Shown here one piece after another: positions 1 to 7,089 of a DNA stretch of 39,553 nt. This DNA comes from an uncultured Lachnospiraceae bacterium. Its GTDB lineage: Bacteria; Bacillota; Clostridia; Lachnospirales; Lachnospiraceae. Positions within the stretch are counted from its first letter, which is position 1; each line of letters begins with the position of its first letter. The notes under the pieces are model-generated. The model did not search any database. It was not told where the DNA came from and saw nothing but the letters and a program-made list of their open reading frames with translations. The translations under genes were made by a program, and so were the position numbers. The stretch is taken from assembly GCA_910585635.1 (NCBI GenBank), contig CAJUFE010000010.1, positions 68,416 to 107,968 of the forward strand, given 5' to 3'.

Positions 1-820
1 CGGATTCCGTAACTTCTTTTGTGACGGATTCCGTGACTTTTTTTGTGACGGATTCCGTGATCTCTTTGGAGAGCCGGTCTTCGATCTGCCGAGCCAGCTT
101 CTGTTCCAGCCGGTCTAATATCGCTTCACTCATCGTGGTCTCACCTCCTTTTAATGTTCTGCGGGCTTCTGTAAAACGGGTATCGCCGGTGAGGGCTTCC
201 AGCATCTGCAGGACTTCGTGTATGTGCTTTACGGTCCTGTCTGTAGGGATGTAGTCTTTGTTCTTTCGGGACTGCACGAAGTAGTCAGCGACGATCCGGA
301 AATCACTTTTAAACAGTTGGACCTGTTCCTCGGAGAGGTAGGCGATCTGGAATAGGTTGATTTTATGGTCGTTGATATAGGGCTTTAGAGCCTGGGGGAT
401 ATCAAGACAGCCGTATAAGGTCAGCGGCTTGCGCCACCGTGCCGAGCCGAAGTAAAGGACCAGGGTAACGACAGGATAGACGGCTTTTGGGGTGCCGTTA
501 TCATCGGTATCTAAAAGCTGTGCCCGATATGCCGCGCCGTCGTATCCCATGACCCTCAAAGGCATATAGGGGTCGGCTTTCGTCTGGTTTTCTAGCCCGA
601 TACATGCGATACGGATGGCTTGCCTGCGCCAAAATTTTGAGACATCCCGCTCTAATTCATGGATCTTGCCATCTGCCTTGTAGGAAGAACGCGGTTCCGC
701 TGCTTCCAGTTCATCATCCTGTATCAGCCGTTGCCCTTGGAACAATAGGACATTTACGATGTCCGCAAATACGTCATTATAGGATTCCAGGTTCCTCTCG
801 GTGATATCTTTTTCTGCCAT
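1..820 (-). CDS. Rpn-family recombination-promoting nuclease/putative transposase, 3' end cut by window edge
   Basis: This reverse-strand reading frame is open from the ATG at 820 to the window edge, giving 273 residues without a stop. The start is supported by a GAAGGCGG ribosome binding site about seven bases upstream. The N-terminal half looks like the PD-(D/E)XK nuclease-type transposase family common in Lachnospiraceae. Visible features are NDVFADIVNVLLF near residue 15, GLENQTKADPYMPLRVMGYD near residue 75, where the E-x-Q pair would fit the nuclease core, and YPVVTLVLYFG near residue 115. The visible C-terminus is a repeated charged segment (KEITESVTKKVTES and similar) that is typically coiled-coil in these proteins. 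Family members are linked to RecA-independent recombination; a specific role here is inference. The true end lies outside the window. Confidence 0.85.
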   Translation of the reverse strand, partial: MAEKDITERNLESYNDVFADIVNVLLFQGQRLIQDDELEAAEPRSSYKADGKIHELERDVSKFWRRQAIRIACIGLENQTKADPYMPLRVMGYDGAAYRAQLLDTDDNGTPKAVYPVVTLVLYFGSARWRKPLTLYGCLDIPQALKPYINDHKINLFQIAYLSEEQVQLFKSDFRIVADYFVQSRKNKDYIPTDRTVKHIHEVLQMLEALTGDTRFTEARRTLKGGETTMSEAILDRLEQKLARQIEDRLSKEITESVTKKVTESVTKEVTES

Positions 821-911
821 AAAACACCGCCTTCTAGTGGACTGCCCCGCTGCTCCATGTGCGAAGGCCCGGCAGGACGTGCTTGTCATCTGTGTGGGTT
901 GATAGAGGGCG

Positions 912-955
912 CTCCCCCTTCTAAATCCTATTTTATAGGATTGGGGGAGGTTTTT
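912..955 (+). terminator. Bulged hairpin followed by T-run
   Basis: CTCCCCC (912-918) pairs with GGGGGAG (943-949), and AATCCTAT (924-931) pairs with ATAGGATT (935-942) around a TTT loop. A five-base bulge is left on one side, and TTTTT follows at 951-955. In the plus direction it looks like an intrinsic terminator, yet no plus-strand gene lies upstream. It could stop antisense transcription through the Rpn gene, or act in that gene's 5' leader. Confidence 0.45.
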
Positions 956-983
956 CAACTATTTTTTTACAATGATGCGCTTA

Positions 984-1012
984 TTTACAGACCAGGCAGA
1001 ACATGCTAAGAT
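984..1012 (+). promoter_or_regulatory. Sigma-A-type promoter for the alcohol dehydrogenase gene
   Basis: TTTACA (984-989) and TAAGAT (1007-1012) are separated by exactly 17 bases. The transcript would run through the 26-bp repeat array before the dehydrogenase start. A closely similar promoter sits at 2563-2591 before the next gene. Confidence 0.6.
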
Positions 1013-1061
1013 AAACCTATGTCTGGAGACCTGCGGTCCATCGTGGTCTTGCCGGCTTATA

Positions 1062-1269
1062 CCGGTCAGACATGGGATCAGGCATGACCGGTCAGACATG
1101 GGATCAGGCATGACCGGTCAGACATGGGATCAGGCATGACCGGTCAGACATGGGATCAGACATGACCGGTCAGACATTGGACCAGACATGACCAGTCGGA
1201 CATTGGGCCGGACATGACCGGTCGGACATGGGATCAGACATGACCGGTCGGATATCCGATCGGTCATCA
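1062..1269. repeat. Tandem array of about eight 26-bp units
   Basis: Units begin at 1062, 1088, 1114, 1140, 1166, 1192, 1218 and 1244. The core is CCGGTCAGACATGGGATCAG followed by GCATGA. The first three units are identical or nearly so, and divergence grows toward the gene; the last unit is degenerate. The array lies in the presumed 5' untranslated region and ends about 20 bases before the dehydrogenase start. There are no spacers, so it is not a CRISPR array. Confidence 0.9.
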
Positions 1270-1289
1270 GGCGGATGAGGAGGGGACAG

Positions 1290-2471
1290 ATGAGAGCATG
1301 GGTCTTACACGGCATAGGCGATCTTCGGTTTGAGACTGTAGAGAAGCCTGCCCTAAAGCTGGGGGAGGTGCTGGTCCAGGTCAGAGCGGCAGGCATATGT
1401 GGATCGGATATCCCCCGGATCTATCAAAATGGCGCCCACGTCCATCCGCTGATCCCGGGTCATGAGTTTTCCGGCGTGGTGGCGGAAGTGGGAGCTGGCG
1501 TGGACACCGCCTGGCTGGGCCAGAGGGTGGGCGTGTTCCCCCTGATCCCCTGCATGGCCTGCGCACCCTGCCAGAAAGAGCATTATGAGATGTGCCGGCA
1601 GTACCGCTATATCGGTTCCAGGCAGGATGGGGCTTTTGCCGAGTATGTGGCGGTCCCGGTCTGGAACCTTCTGCGTCTGCCGGAGAGTGTGTCCTTAGAG
1701 GAAGCGGCGATGCTGGAGCCTATGGCGGTGGCGGTCCATGCCATGAGGCGGATCCATCCATCCGCCACGGACACCGTGGCGGTCTGCGGTCTTGGCACGA
1801 TCGGGCTTTTTCTGGTGATGTTCCTGAAGGAAGCAGGCGTGGGCCGGGTGCTGACGATCGGGAATAAGGAGTCCCAGAGGCGGGCGGCAGGCGAGCTTGG
1901 TGTGCCGGATGGAGACTACTATGCCTGTCGGTGCCGCGCCACCCGGCAACAGGCTGCACAACAGGACCAGGACACCCGGTGCCAGGCTGTGCGACAGGAC
2001 CAGGACCGGCACTGGGCTGTGCAACAGGATCCGACCACCCAGTGCCAGGACATGCACCCCCAGGACAGCACATCGGTCCCGGCATGGATCCGTTCCCGCA
2101 CGAAAGGCCTGGGCGTGGATGTGTTTTTCGAGTGCGTGGGAAAGGAAGAGACCTATGCCCAGGCCGTGGAGAGCACAGCGCCACTTGGCAGGGTCATGCT
2201 GGTGGGGAACCCATTTTCGGATATGGGGCTTGAGCGGGACAGCTATTGGAAGATCCTGCGGGACCAGCTGACGGTGATGGGTACATGGAATTCCTCCTTC
2301 TGTCACCGGCCGGAGGACGACTGGGCTTACGTGCTGGACCGTTTAGCCCAAAAGCGCATCGCACCGGCCCGGCTGATCACCCACCGGTTTTCTATGGGAG
2401 AGATGGAAAAAGGTTTTCACATCATGCGGGATAAGACAGAAGACTATGGGAAGGTGATGGGGATCTTTTAG
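1290..2471 (+). CDS. Zinc-dependent medium-chain alcohol dehydrogenase (galactitol-1-phosphate dehydrogenase-like)
   Basis: The protein has 393 residues and is an NAD(P)-dependent zinc dehydrogenase oxidising a polyol or sugar alcohol; the substrate is not determined by the sequence. The start at 1290 is preferred over the in-frame ATG at 1275 because GAGGAGGGG (1277-1285) then acts as the ribosome binding site. Catalytic zinc ligands fit C37 (GICGSD), H58/E59 (GHEF) and E143. The structural zinc is held by C88, C91, C94 and C102. The Rossmann motif GLGTIG is at 167-172. Residues about 209-258 form a Gln/Asp/Arg/Cys-rich repetitive insertion that ordinary members lack, explaining the length above the usual roughly 345-350. 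The insertion keeps the frame, and conserved sequence (GLGVDVFFECVG) resumes after it. Activity could be affected. Transcribed alone from the promoter at 984. Confidence 0.88.
   Translation: MRAWVLHGIGDLRFETVEKPALKLGEVLVQVRAAGICGSDIPRIYQNGAHVHPLIPGHEFSGVVAEVGAGVDTAWLGQRVGVFPLIPCMACAPCQKEHYEMCRQYRYIGSRQDGAFAEYVAVPVWNLLRLPESVSLEEAAMLEPMAVAVHAMRRIHPSATDTVAVCGLGTIGLFLVMFLKEAGVGRVLTIGNKESQRRAAGELGVPDGDYYACRCRATRQQAAQQDQDTRCQAVRQDQDRHWAVQQDPTTQCQDMHPQDSTSVPAWIRSRTKGLGVDVFFECVGKEETYAQAVESTAPLGRVMLVGNPFSDMGLERDSYWKILRDQLTVMGTWNSSFCHRPEDDWAYVLDRLAQKRIAPARLITHRFSMGEMEKGFHIMRDKTEDYGKVMGIF
1935..2075. repeat. In-frame repeat insertion inside the dehydrogenase gene
   Basis: Degenerate direct repeats of about 36 bases recur here, built around CAGGCTGTGCGACAGGACCA and variants. 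They encode a Q/D/R/C-rich stretch in the nucleotide-binding half of the enzyme. The unit is a multiple of three, so copies can be gained or lost without a frameshift. Boundaries are approximate. Confidence 0.7.
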
Positions 2472-2562
2472 GATCAGACTATCTTGTGTGCATCATGCCG
2501 CTGTGGATGGTGGTGCGTGGACCGTGATCGGATCTTAGCGGACGATCTTATGCCGTGTCCTG

Positions 2563-2591
2563 TTTACAGATCCGGCGGAAGATGTTAAGAT
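2563..2591 (+). promoter_or_regulatory. Sigma-A-type promoter for the AAA-ATPase/nuclease gene
   Basis: TTTACA (2563-2568), a 17-base spacer, then TAAGAT (2586-2591). Including the spacer, it matches the promoter at 984-1012 at about 26 of 33 positions. Confidence 0.6.
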
Positions 2592-2636
2592 AAGTTTGGA
2601 TCAGATATCCGGGGCTGGAAAGGAGCTGCAGGCAGG

Positions 2637-4226
2637 ATGAGGCGATATTTTAATACAGAAGGACTGTGCAGGCCGGATGTACACTATATGGTGGACCTTG
2701 GCGACCGGCTGAAGGAGATAAAGGAACGCTATGTGGAGCGGGGGAGTTATTTTATGATCGACCGGGCCCGACAGTATGGAAAGACCACGACCCTGCAGGC
2801 TCTGGCCGGATATCTGCGTGATCAGTATGTGGTCTTGTATATGGATCTTCAAAAGATGGGGGCTGAGGACTTTGCGGACGAGAAAGCATTTTCAAGGGCT
2901 TTCGTCAAAAGCCTTTCCGCCGCGTTCAAAACGGCAGGGACCTGGGCCGGGGAGCGGAAGGGAGCATTACAGGAGCTGCTGGATGCGCAGAGTGGCCTTA
3001 GCTTAAGCGATCTGTTCATCCTGCTTAGCCGGCTGTGCGGTGAGACAGCCCGTCCGATCGTATTGCTCATCGATGAAGTGGACAGCGCAAGTAATGATCA
3101 GGTGTTCTTAGACCTTTTGGCACAGCTTAGAGCCTATTATCTCGACCGGGAGAACAGCCCGATCTTCCAGTCTGTGATCCTTGCCGGTGTATATGATATC
3201 AAAAATCTGCGCTTGAAGATACGGCCGGAGAAGGAACATCGATATAACAGTCCGTGGAATATCGCGGCAAGATTTAACATGGAGATGAGCTTTTCGGCGA
3301 AACAGATCGGCGCGATGCTGCAGGGATATGAGGATGACTGCCATACAGGGATGGATGTGGAGGCAGTAGCAGGAGAGATCTATCGGTATACCTTCGGCTA
3401 TCCCTATCTTGTCTCGGCGATCTGTAAGCTTCTGGATGAAGAGCTTTCAGGGAACAGATGCCCGAAAGATACCCTGGCGGCATGGTCTGAGCGAGGGATC
3501 GCGGCGGCAGTGGATATCTTGCTGCGGGAGAGGAGCCCGCTCTTCGACAGTATGATCCGGCAGCTGACGGAGCATCCGGACATGAAAAGGATGCTGCAGG
3601 CCATCCTGTTCCAGGGGAAGAGAGTGACCTATAACCCGGACAACCCGGCTATAGAGCTTGCGGCCATGTTTGGCTATATCTCTTCTAAGGCCGCAAGTGT
3701 ACAGGTGGCAAACCGTATCTTTGAGATGCGACTTTACAATTATTTCCTTTCCGAAGAGGAACTGGATAGCCTGCTCTATGATCAGGCCCAGGGAGACCGC
3801 GGGAGGTTCATCGTGGACGGCAGGCTGGATATGGATCTGGTCCTGGAAAGATTTGCGGCCTGTTTTCATGATATCTATGGGAAAGATGAAGATAAGTTTG
3901 TGGAAGCCCATGGCAGGAAATTTTTCCTGCTCTATCTGAAACCGATCATCAATGGAACAGGGAACTATTATATCGAAGCACAGACACGGGATGCCAGGCG
4001 GACCGATGTGATCGTAGACTATCTGGGAGAACAGTTCATCATCGAGTTAAAGATATGGCGTGGAAATGAATATAACGAACGAGGAGAGGAGCAGCTGGCT
4101 GGCTATCTGGATCGTTATCATTTGAAGAAAGGATACATGATCAGCTTTAACTTTAACAAAAATAAAGAGCCAGGCGTGAAGGAGGTCCGGCTTGGCGACC
4201 GGGTGATCGTGGAAGCGATCGTCTGA
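2637..4226 (+). CDS. AAA-ATPase-like protein with C-terminal PD-(D/E)XK nuclease-like domain
   Basis: The protein has 529 residues. It opens with the family signature of AAA-ATPase_like proteins (YFNTEGLCRPDVHYMVDLGD, residues 4-23). An atypical P-loop, RARQYGKTTTL, follows near residue 43, and a Walker-B-like strand, IVLLIDEVDSA, near residue 140. The C-terminus carries TDVIVDYLGEQFIIELKIW (about 462-480), the D...E-x-K core of the PDDEXK_9/DUF1703 domain, followed by a conserved Q-L-x-Y-L-D segment. Such proteins are abundant, often in many copies, in gut Firmicutes and Bacteroidetes. Their role is unknown; nuclease or defence functions are suggested only by fold. An AAAGGAG sequence lies about 11 bases upstream of the ATG, slightly far. 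It has its own promoter and is followed 28 bases later by hicB, possibly co-transcribed. Confidence 0.85.
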   Translation: MRRYFNTEGLCRPDVHYMVDLGDRLKEIKERYVERGSYFMIDRARQYGKTTTLQALAGYLRDQYVVLYMDLQKMGAEDFADEKAFSRAFVKSLSAAFKTAGTWAGERKGALQELLDAQSGLSLSDLFILLSRLCGETARPIVLLIDEVDSASNDQVFLDLLAQLRAYYLDRENSPIFQSVILAGVYDIKNLRLKIRPEKEHRYNSPWNIAARFNMEMSFSAKQIGAMLQGYEDDCHTGMDVEAVAGEIYRYTFGYPYLVSAICKLLDEELSGNRCPKDTLAAWSERGIAAAVDILLRERSPLFDSMIRQLTEHPDMKRMLQAILFQGKRVTYNPDNPAIELAAMFGYISSKAASVQVANRIFEMRLYNYFLSEEELDSLLYDQAQGDRGRFIVDGRLDMDLVLERFAACFHDIYGKDEDKFVEAHGRKFFLLYLKPIINGTGNYYIEAQTRDARRTDVIVDYLGEQFIIELKIWRGNEYNERGEEQLAGYLDRYHLKKGYMISFNFNKNKEPGVKEVRLGDRVIVEAIV

Positions 4227-4254
4227 TATTTTCTATAGAAAGGAAGAGGGCCAT

Positions 4255-4530
4255 ATGAAGATCGTATACCCCGCGGTTTTTTCAAAGAAAGAGGACGGAG
4301 AGGGCTATAAGGCCTATTTCCCGGACCTGGAGGGCTGTGTGGCCGAAGGTCCCGAGATTGAGGATACGGCAGACCGGGCCAGGGAGGCGGCCAGGGACTG
4401 GATCGAGATCGAGATGGAAGAAGGGAATGACCTGCCAGGGATGAGCCATACAGAGGACCTGGAGCTTAAGGAGGGCGATGTGGTCAAATATCTGACCATG
4501 ACCATCCAGCTGGTCCCCGGGTATGAATAA
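4255..4530 (+). CDS. HicB-family antitoxin-like protein, no HicA partner
   Basis: This 91-residue protein has the HicB partial RNase-H-like fold signature: YPAVFSKKEDGEGYKAYFPD at residues 5-24, then LEGCVAEG, then a helix with A-x-E-A-x-x-W. HicB proteins neutralise the mRNA interferase HicA. No HicA-like frame (a short basic double-stranded-RNA-binding fold) lies on either side, and no C-terminal DNA-binding helix-turn-helix or ribbon-helix-helix is apparent. It is therefore an orphan, which is common for this family in clostridia. The start is backed by GGAAGAGG just upstream. It lies 28 bases after the AAA-ATPase gene and converges with ymfI. Confidence 0.8.
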   Translation: MKIVYPAVFSKKEDGEGYKAYFPDLEGCVAEGPEIEDTADRAREAARDWIEIEMEEGNDLPGMSHTEDLELKEGDVVKYLTMTIQLVPGYE

Positions 4531-4554
4531 ACATCTGTGATATCCCGGCTCTGC

Positions 4555-5304
4555 CTATATCCATCCCCCATCCAGTGACAATATCTGTCCGGTGAGATAA
4601 GGACTGCTTTCGGCTAATTGAAAGACCAGGTCCGCTACCTCATCCGGCTGCCCCATGCGCCCTGCCGGGATCTCCTCCAGCAGGGCTTCTTTTTCTGCAG
4701 GCGTGAGCCAACGGTTCATATCCGTGTCGATCGCCCCGCAGGCGATGGCATTGACCTGGATATCGCTGGGGGCCAGCTCCTTGGCCAGGGCCTTGGTGAA
4801 GGCGTTCACGCCGCCTTTGGCGGCCGAATAGGCCACCTCACAGGAAGCCCCGCAGATGCCCCAGACAGAAGAGATATTGATGATCTTCCCCTGCCTGCGG
4901 CGCACCATCCCGGGGATCGCCAGCTTGCAGCAGCAGAAAAGGGAGGTCAGATCGCTCTTTAGCAGCCGGTCCCATTCCTCTATGGTCATGTCCTGGAGCA
5001 GGCCCAGGTGGGACATGCCCGCATTGTTCACCAGCACGTCTAAAGGGCCGAAGGTCTCCTGGAGCTGTCCAAAGAGCCTGCGGCAGTCCGCCAGATCGCC
5101 CATGTCCCCTACATGAGCGAGGCAGGGGCTGCCCAGGGCCAGGATCTCTTTTTGCACGCCCTCCAGTTTTTCTCTATTGTGGATACAGGTGATCGCGGTC
5201 TGCCATCCTTCCCGGGCGAACTTCAGAGCGATCGCCCGCCCGATGCCGCGGGAAGCGCCGGTGATGAGGACGGTCTTTTTCGGTGAGGGGTCGATCTGGG
5301 GCAT
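4555..5304 (-). CDS. ymfI: Elongation factor P 5-aminopentanone reductase (SDR family)
   Basis: This 249-residue short-chain dehydrogenase has the NAD(P)H motif TGASRGIG (15-22), VNNAG (92-96), a catalytic serine in ISSVWG (144-149), and Y159/K163 in YSAAK. Segments SSVWGICGASCEVAYSAAKG and LTPAEKEALLEEIPAGR closely resemble Bacillus YmfI, which reduces the 5-aminopentanone group on the EF-P lysine. A FabG-type 3-oxoacyl-ACP reductase is the alternative. The ATG at 5304 is chosen over an upstream in-frame ATG at 5406 because AAAGGAGG lies nine bases before it and the extra 34 residues do not resemble the family. No efp gene lies nearby. It converges with hicB, and no clear terminator separates them. 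Confidence 0.82.
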   Translation of the reverse strand: MPQIDPSPKKTVLITGASRGIGRAIALKFAREGWQTAITCIHNREKLEGVQKEILALGSPCLAHVGDMGDLADCRRLFGQLQETFGPLDVLVNNAGMSHLGLLQDMTIEEWDRLLKSDLTSLFCCCKLAIPGMVRRRQGKIINISSVWGICGASCEVAYSAAKGGVNAFTKALAKELAPSDIQVNAIACGAIDTDMNRWLTPAEKEALLEEIPAGRMGQPDEVADLVFQLAESSPYLTGQILSLDGGWI

Positions 5305-5418
5305 TTTAACTGGGGCCTCCTTTACTGTGATCTCTATTTTTGCTATAGAGCCAGTATACACCAGATCCTGGGGGATAGCAATGGGCCGGATGCCTGCAGC
5401 AGTCACGTTATACCCAAA

Positions 5419-5618
5419 GGGTTACTTTTCACACCCACGCCAGCTAAAGTAGCGCAGGGAGGGGCCTGGCACAAAAGGAACCCCTTGAGGAACATCGGCG
5501 CTTAGCGAGGTCTTTTCGAGCTTAGCGTCCGCTATGTTCCTCATGGAGCGAGAGCGCGGTGACGCCCAGACAGGTCCCTCCCGGAGCGGACCCTTGGCCA
5601 ACCTGTGAAAAGTAACCC
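5419..5618. repeat. 200-bp inverted-repeat element (MITE-like or structured RNA)
   Basis: GGGTTACTTTTCACA (5419-5433) is repeated inverted at 5604-5618. Nested inside are GGGAGGGGCC/GGTCCCTCCC (about 5458-5467 and 5572-5581, one mismatch) and TGAGGAACAT/ATGTTCCTCA (5486-5495 and 5534-5543), with GCTTAGCG repeated near the loop. The whole can fold into one long imperfect hairpin. It has no coding capacity. A related but shorter element lies at 19569-19719. Confidence 0.7.
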
Positions 5619-5757
5619 CAAAGGGCACGATGGCGTACGGTCAGCGCGGTGGATGCCCAAGGGGCAGACTACATGCAGACCGATCTGGACTTTTACCCCG
5701 CGTAACCTTCTCGTAATAGGATCGTAAGAAATTGAGCAAGACCATTTTTCAAAAATA

Positions 5758-5766
5758 TGGTATACT
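5758..5766 (+). promoter_or_regulatory. Extended -10 promoter for trxB
   Basis: TGG followed by TATACT (5761-5766) forms an extended -10. No strong -35 is found at 17 bases; TTGAGC lies 23 bases upstream, too far. The rest of 5641-5757 shows no gene. Confidence 0.5.
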
Positions 5767-5831
5767 AAAAAAATGCAGATCGAGCATAACACCATTAAGG
5801 ATAAAGAGCAGCGATAAAAACAGCAGCAAAA

Positions 5832-5876
5832 AACCGTAACGATAAAAACCGTAATGATAAAAACAGTGATGATAAA
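5832..5876. repeat. Three 15-bp A-rich direct repeats in the trxB leader
   Basis: AACCGTAACGATAAA, AACCGTAATGATAAA and AACAGTGATGATAAA follow one another directly, with a degenerate copy before them. The array ends 27 bases before the trxB start. Confidence 0.8.
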
Positions 5877-5903
5877 AACAACAGCGAAGACAGGAGAGAA
5901 GAT

Positions 5904-6824
5904 ATGGATGAGATCTACGATCTTTTGATAATAGGTTCCGGCCCTGCCGGTCTGGCAGCGGCCATCTATGCCCAGCGGGCCCGTCTCCATGCTGCCGTGA
6001 TCGAGAAGCTGCCGGCCAGCGGCGGGCAGGTGCTGAACACGGTAGATGTGGACAATTATCCCGGCCTGCCCGGCGTGGGGGGCTATGAGCTGGGGATGAA
6101 GTTTAAGGAGCATGCGGACCATCTGGGCGCGGTGTTCCTGGATGATACCATCAAAGAGATCAGGGACCAGAAGGACAGGAAGATCCTGCTTGGCGAGAAG
6201 GATCGTTATGTGGCCAAGGCAGTGATCATCGCCACGGGAGCCATGCATCGGGAGCTGGGCGTCCCGGGTGAGGGAGAGCTCAAGGGGCGGGGCGTATCCT
6301 ACTGTGCCACCTGTGACGGGGCCTTTTTCCGGAATAAGACGGTAGCCGTGATCGGCGGCGGGGATGTGGCGCTGGAGGATGGGATCTTCTTGTCCAGGAT
6401 GTGCAAAAAGGTCTATCTGATCCATCGGCGGGACCGTCTGCGCGGCGCCAAGAGCCTGCAGGAGACGTTCCTCTCCCGGGATAATGCCCAGGTGCTCTGG
6501 GATACCGTAGTAGAGGAGATCCAGGGCGCCGGCCGTGTGGAAAATATCAAGCTGAAAAATGTTAAGACCGGACAAGCCTCCGATCTGCCTGTCCAGGGTG
6601 TGTTCATCGCCGTTGGGATCGTCCCTCAGAGCGATGCGTTTACCGGGTTGGTGGAGATGGAGGGCGGCTACATCCGGGCTGGGGAGGACTGCGTGACCTC
6701 CGTTCCCGGGATCTTTGCCGCAGGCGACGTACGGACCACGCACTTGAGACAGGTCCTGACAGCAGCTGCCGACGGCGCAAATGCGGTCGCCAGCGCGGAG
6801 CGGTATCTGGAGAGCATACGCTGA
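5904..6824 (+). CDS. trxB: Thioredoxin-disulfide reductase
   Basis: This 306-residue flavoprotein of the low-molecular-weight thioredoxin reductase family transfers electrons from NAD(P)H through FAD to thioredoxin in the cytoplasm. The FAD motif GSGPAG is at 11-16, the redox pair CATC at C134/C137, and the second dinucleotide motif GGGDVALE follows shortly after. The C-terminal SVPGIFAAGDV segment is the family FAD signature. Length is normal. An AGGAGAG ribosome binding site precedes the ATG. No thioredoxin gene is adjacent. A related NAD(P)H flavoprotein acting on a thioredoxin-like partner cannot be excluded. Confidence 0.94.
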   Translation: MDEIYDLLIIGSGPAGLAAAIYAQRARLHAAVIEKLPASGGQVLNTVDVDNYPGLPGVGGYELGMKFKEHADHLGAVFLDDTIKEIRDQKDRKILLGEKDRYVAKAVIIATGAMHRELGVPGEGELKGRGVSYCATCDGAFFRNKTVAVIGGGDVALEDGIFLSRMCKKVYLIHRRDRLRGAKSLQETFLSRDNAQVLWDTVVEEIQGAGRVENIKLKNVKTGQASDLPVQGVFIAVGIVPQSDAFTGLVEMEGGYIRAGEDCVTSVPGIFAAGDVRTTHLRQVLTAAADGANAVASAERYLESIR

Positions 6825-7089
6825 TCTGGCGTGTTCGGTAGCCCGTAGGAGGCAAGTAGCCGCGTGGCAGCCTGTCGGCGAGACAGCTGAGGGCGAGACG
6901 GTCGAGCGGTATCCCATCGGCGGAGCGGCCGTGTGGGCAGATCGGATCCGGCAGACAGAGAGCGGGCAGGACTGGCACAAAGAGCGTGTGGTGCATGGCG
7001 GATATGCCAAGATAGAGCGATGCAGATGCAGTAAGACGGATGCAGCGATGCAGCGAGACGGATGCAGCGAGACAGAAAGGCGATAGTGG
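6825..7089. other. Non-coding spacer with degenerate short repeats
   Basis: No gene is seen. From about 7015 to 7078 the motif GATGCAGCGA recurs with GACG or GACAG, an irregular array that ends just before the ribosome binding site of the next gene. No convincing terminator was found after trxB. Confidence 0.55.

Noticed and set aside
1062..1269. 26-bp repeats as CRISPR or iterons of a plasmid origin
   Set aside because: There are no spacers and no replication-initiator gene nearby. The neighbouring genes are ordinary chromosomal ones.
1695..2306. Reverse-strand frame of about 200 codons opposite the dehydrogenase
   Set aside because: It is a shadow frame with no start signals. The dehydrogenase motifs settle the coding strand.
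5541..7010. Reverse-strand frame of 489 codons opposite trxB
   Set aside because: It is the shadow of trxB, and its product has a composition typical of antisense reading.
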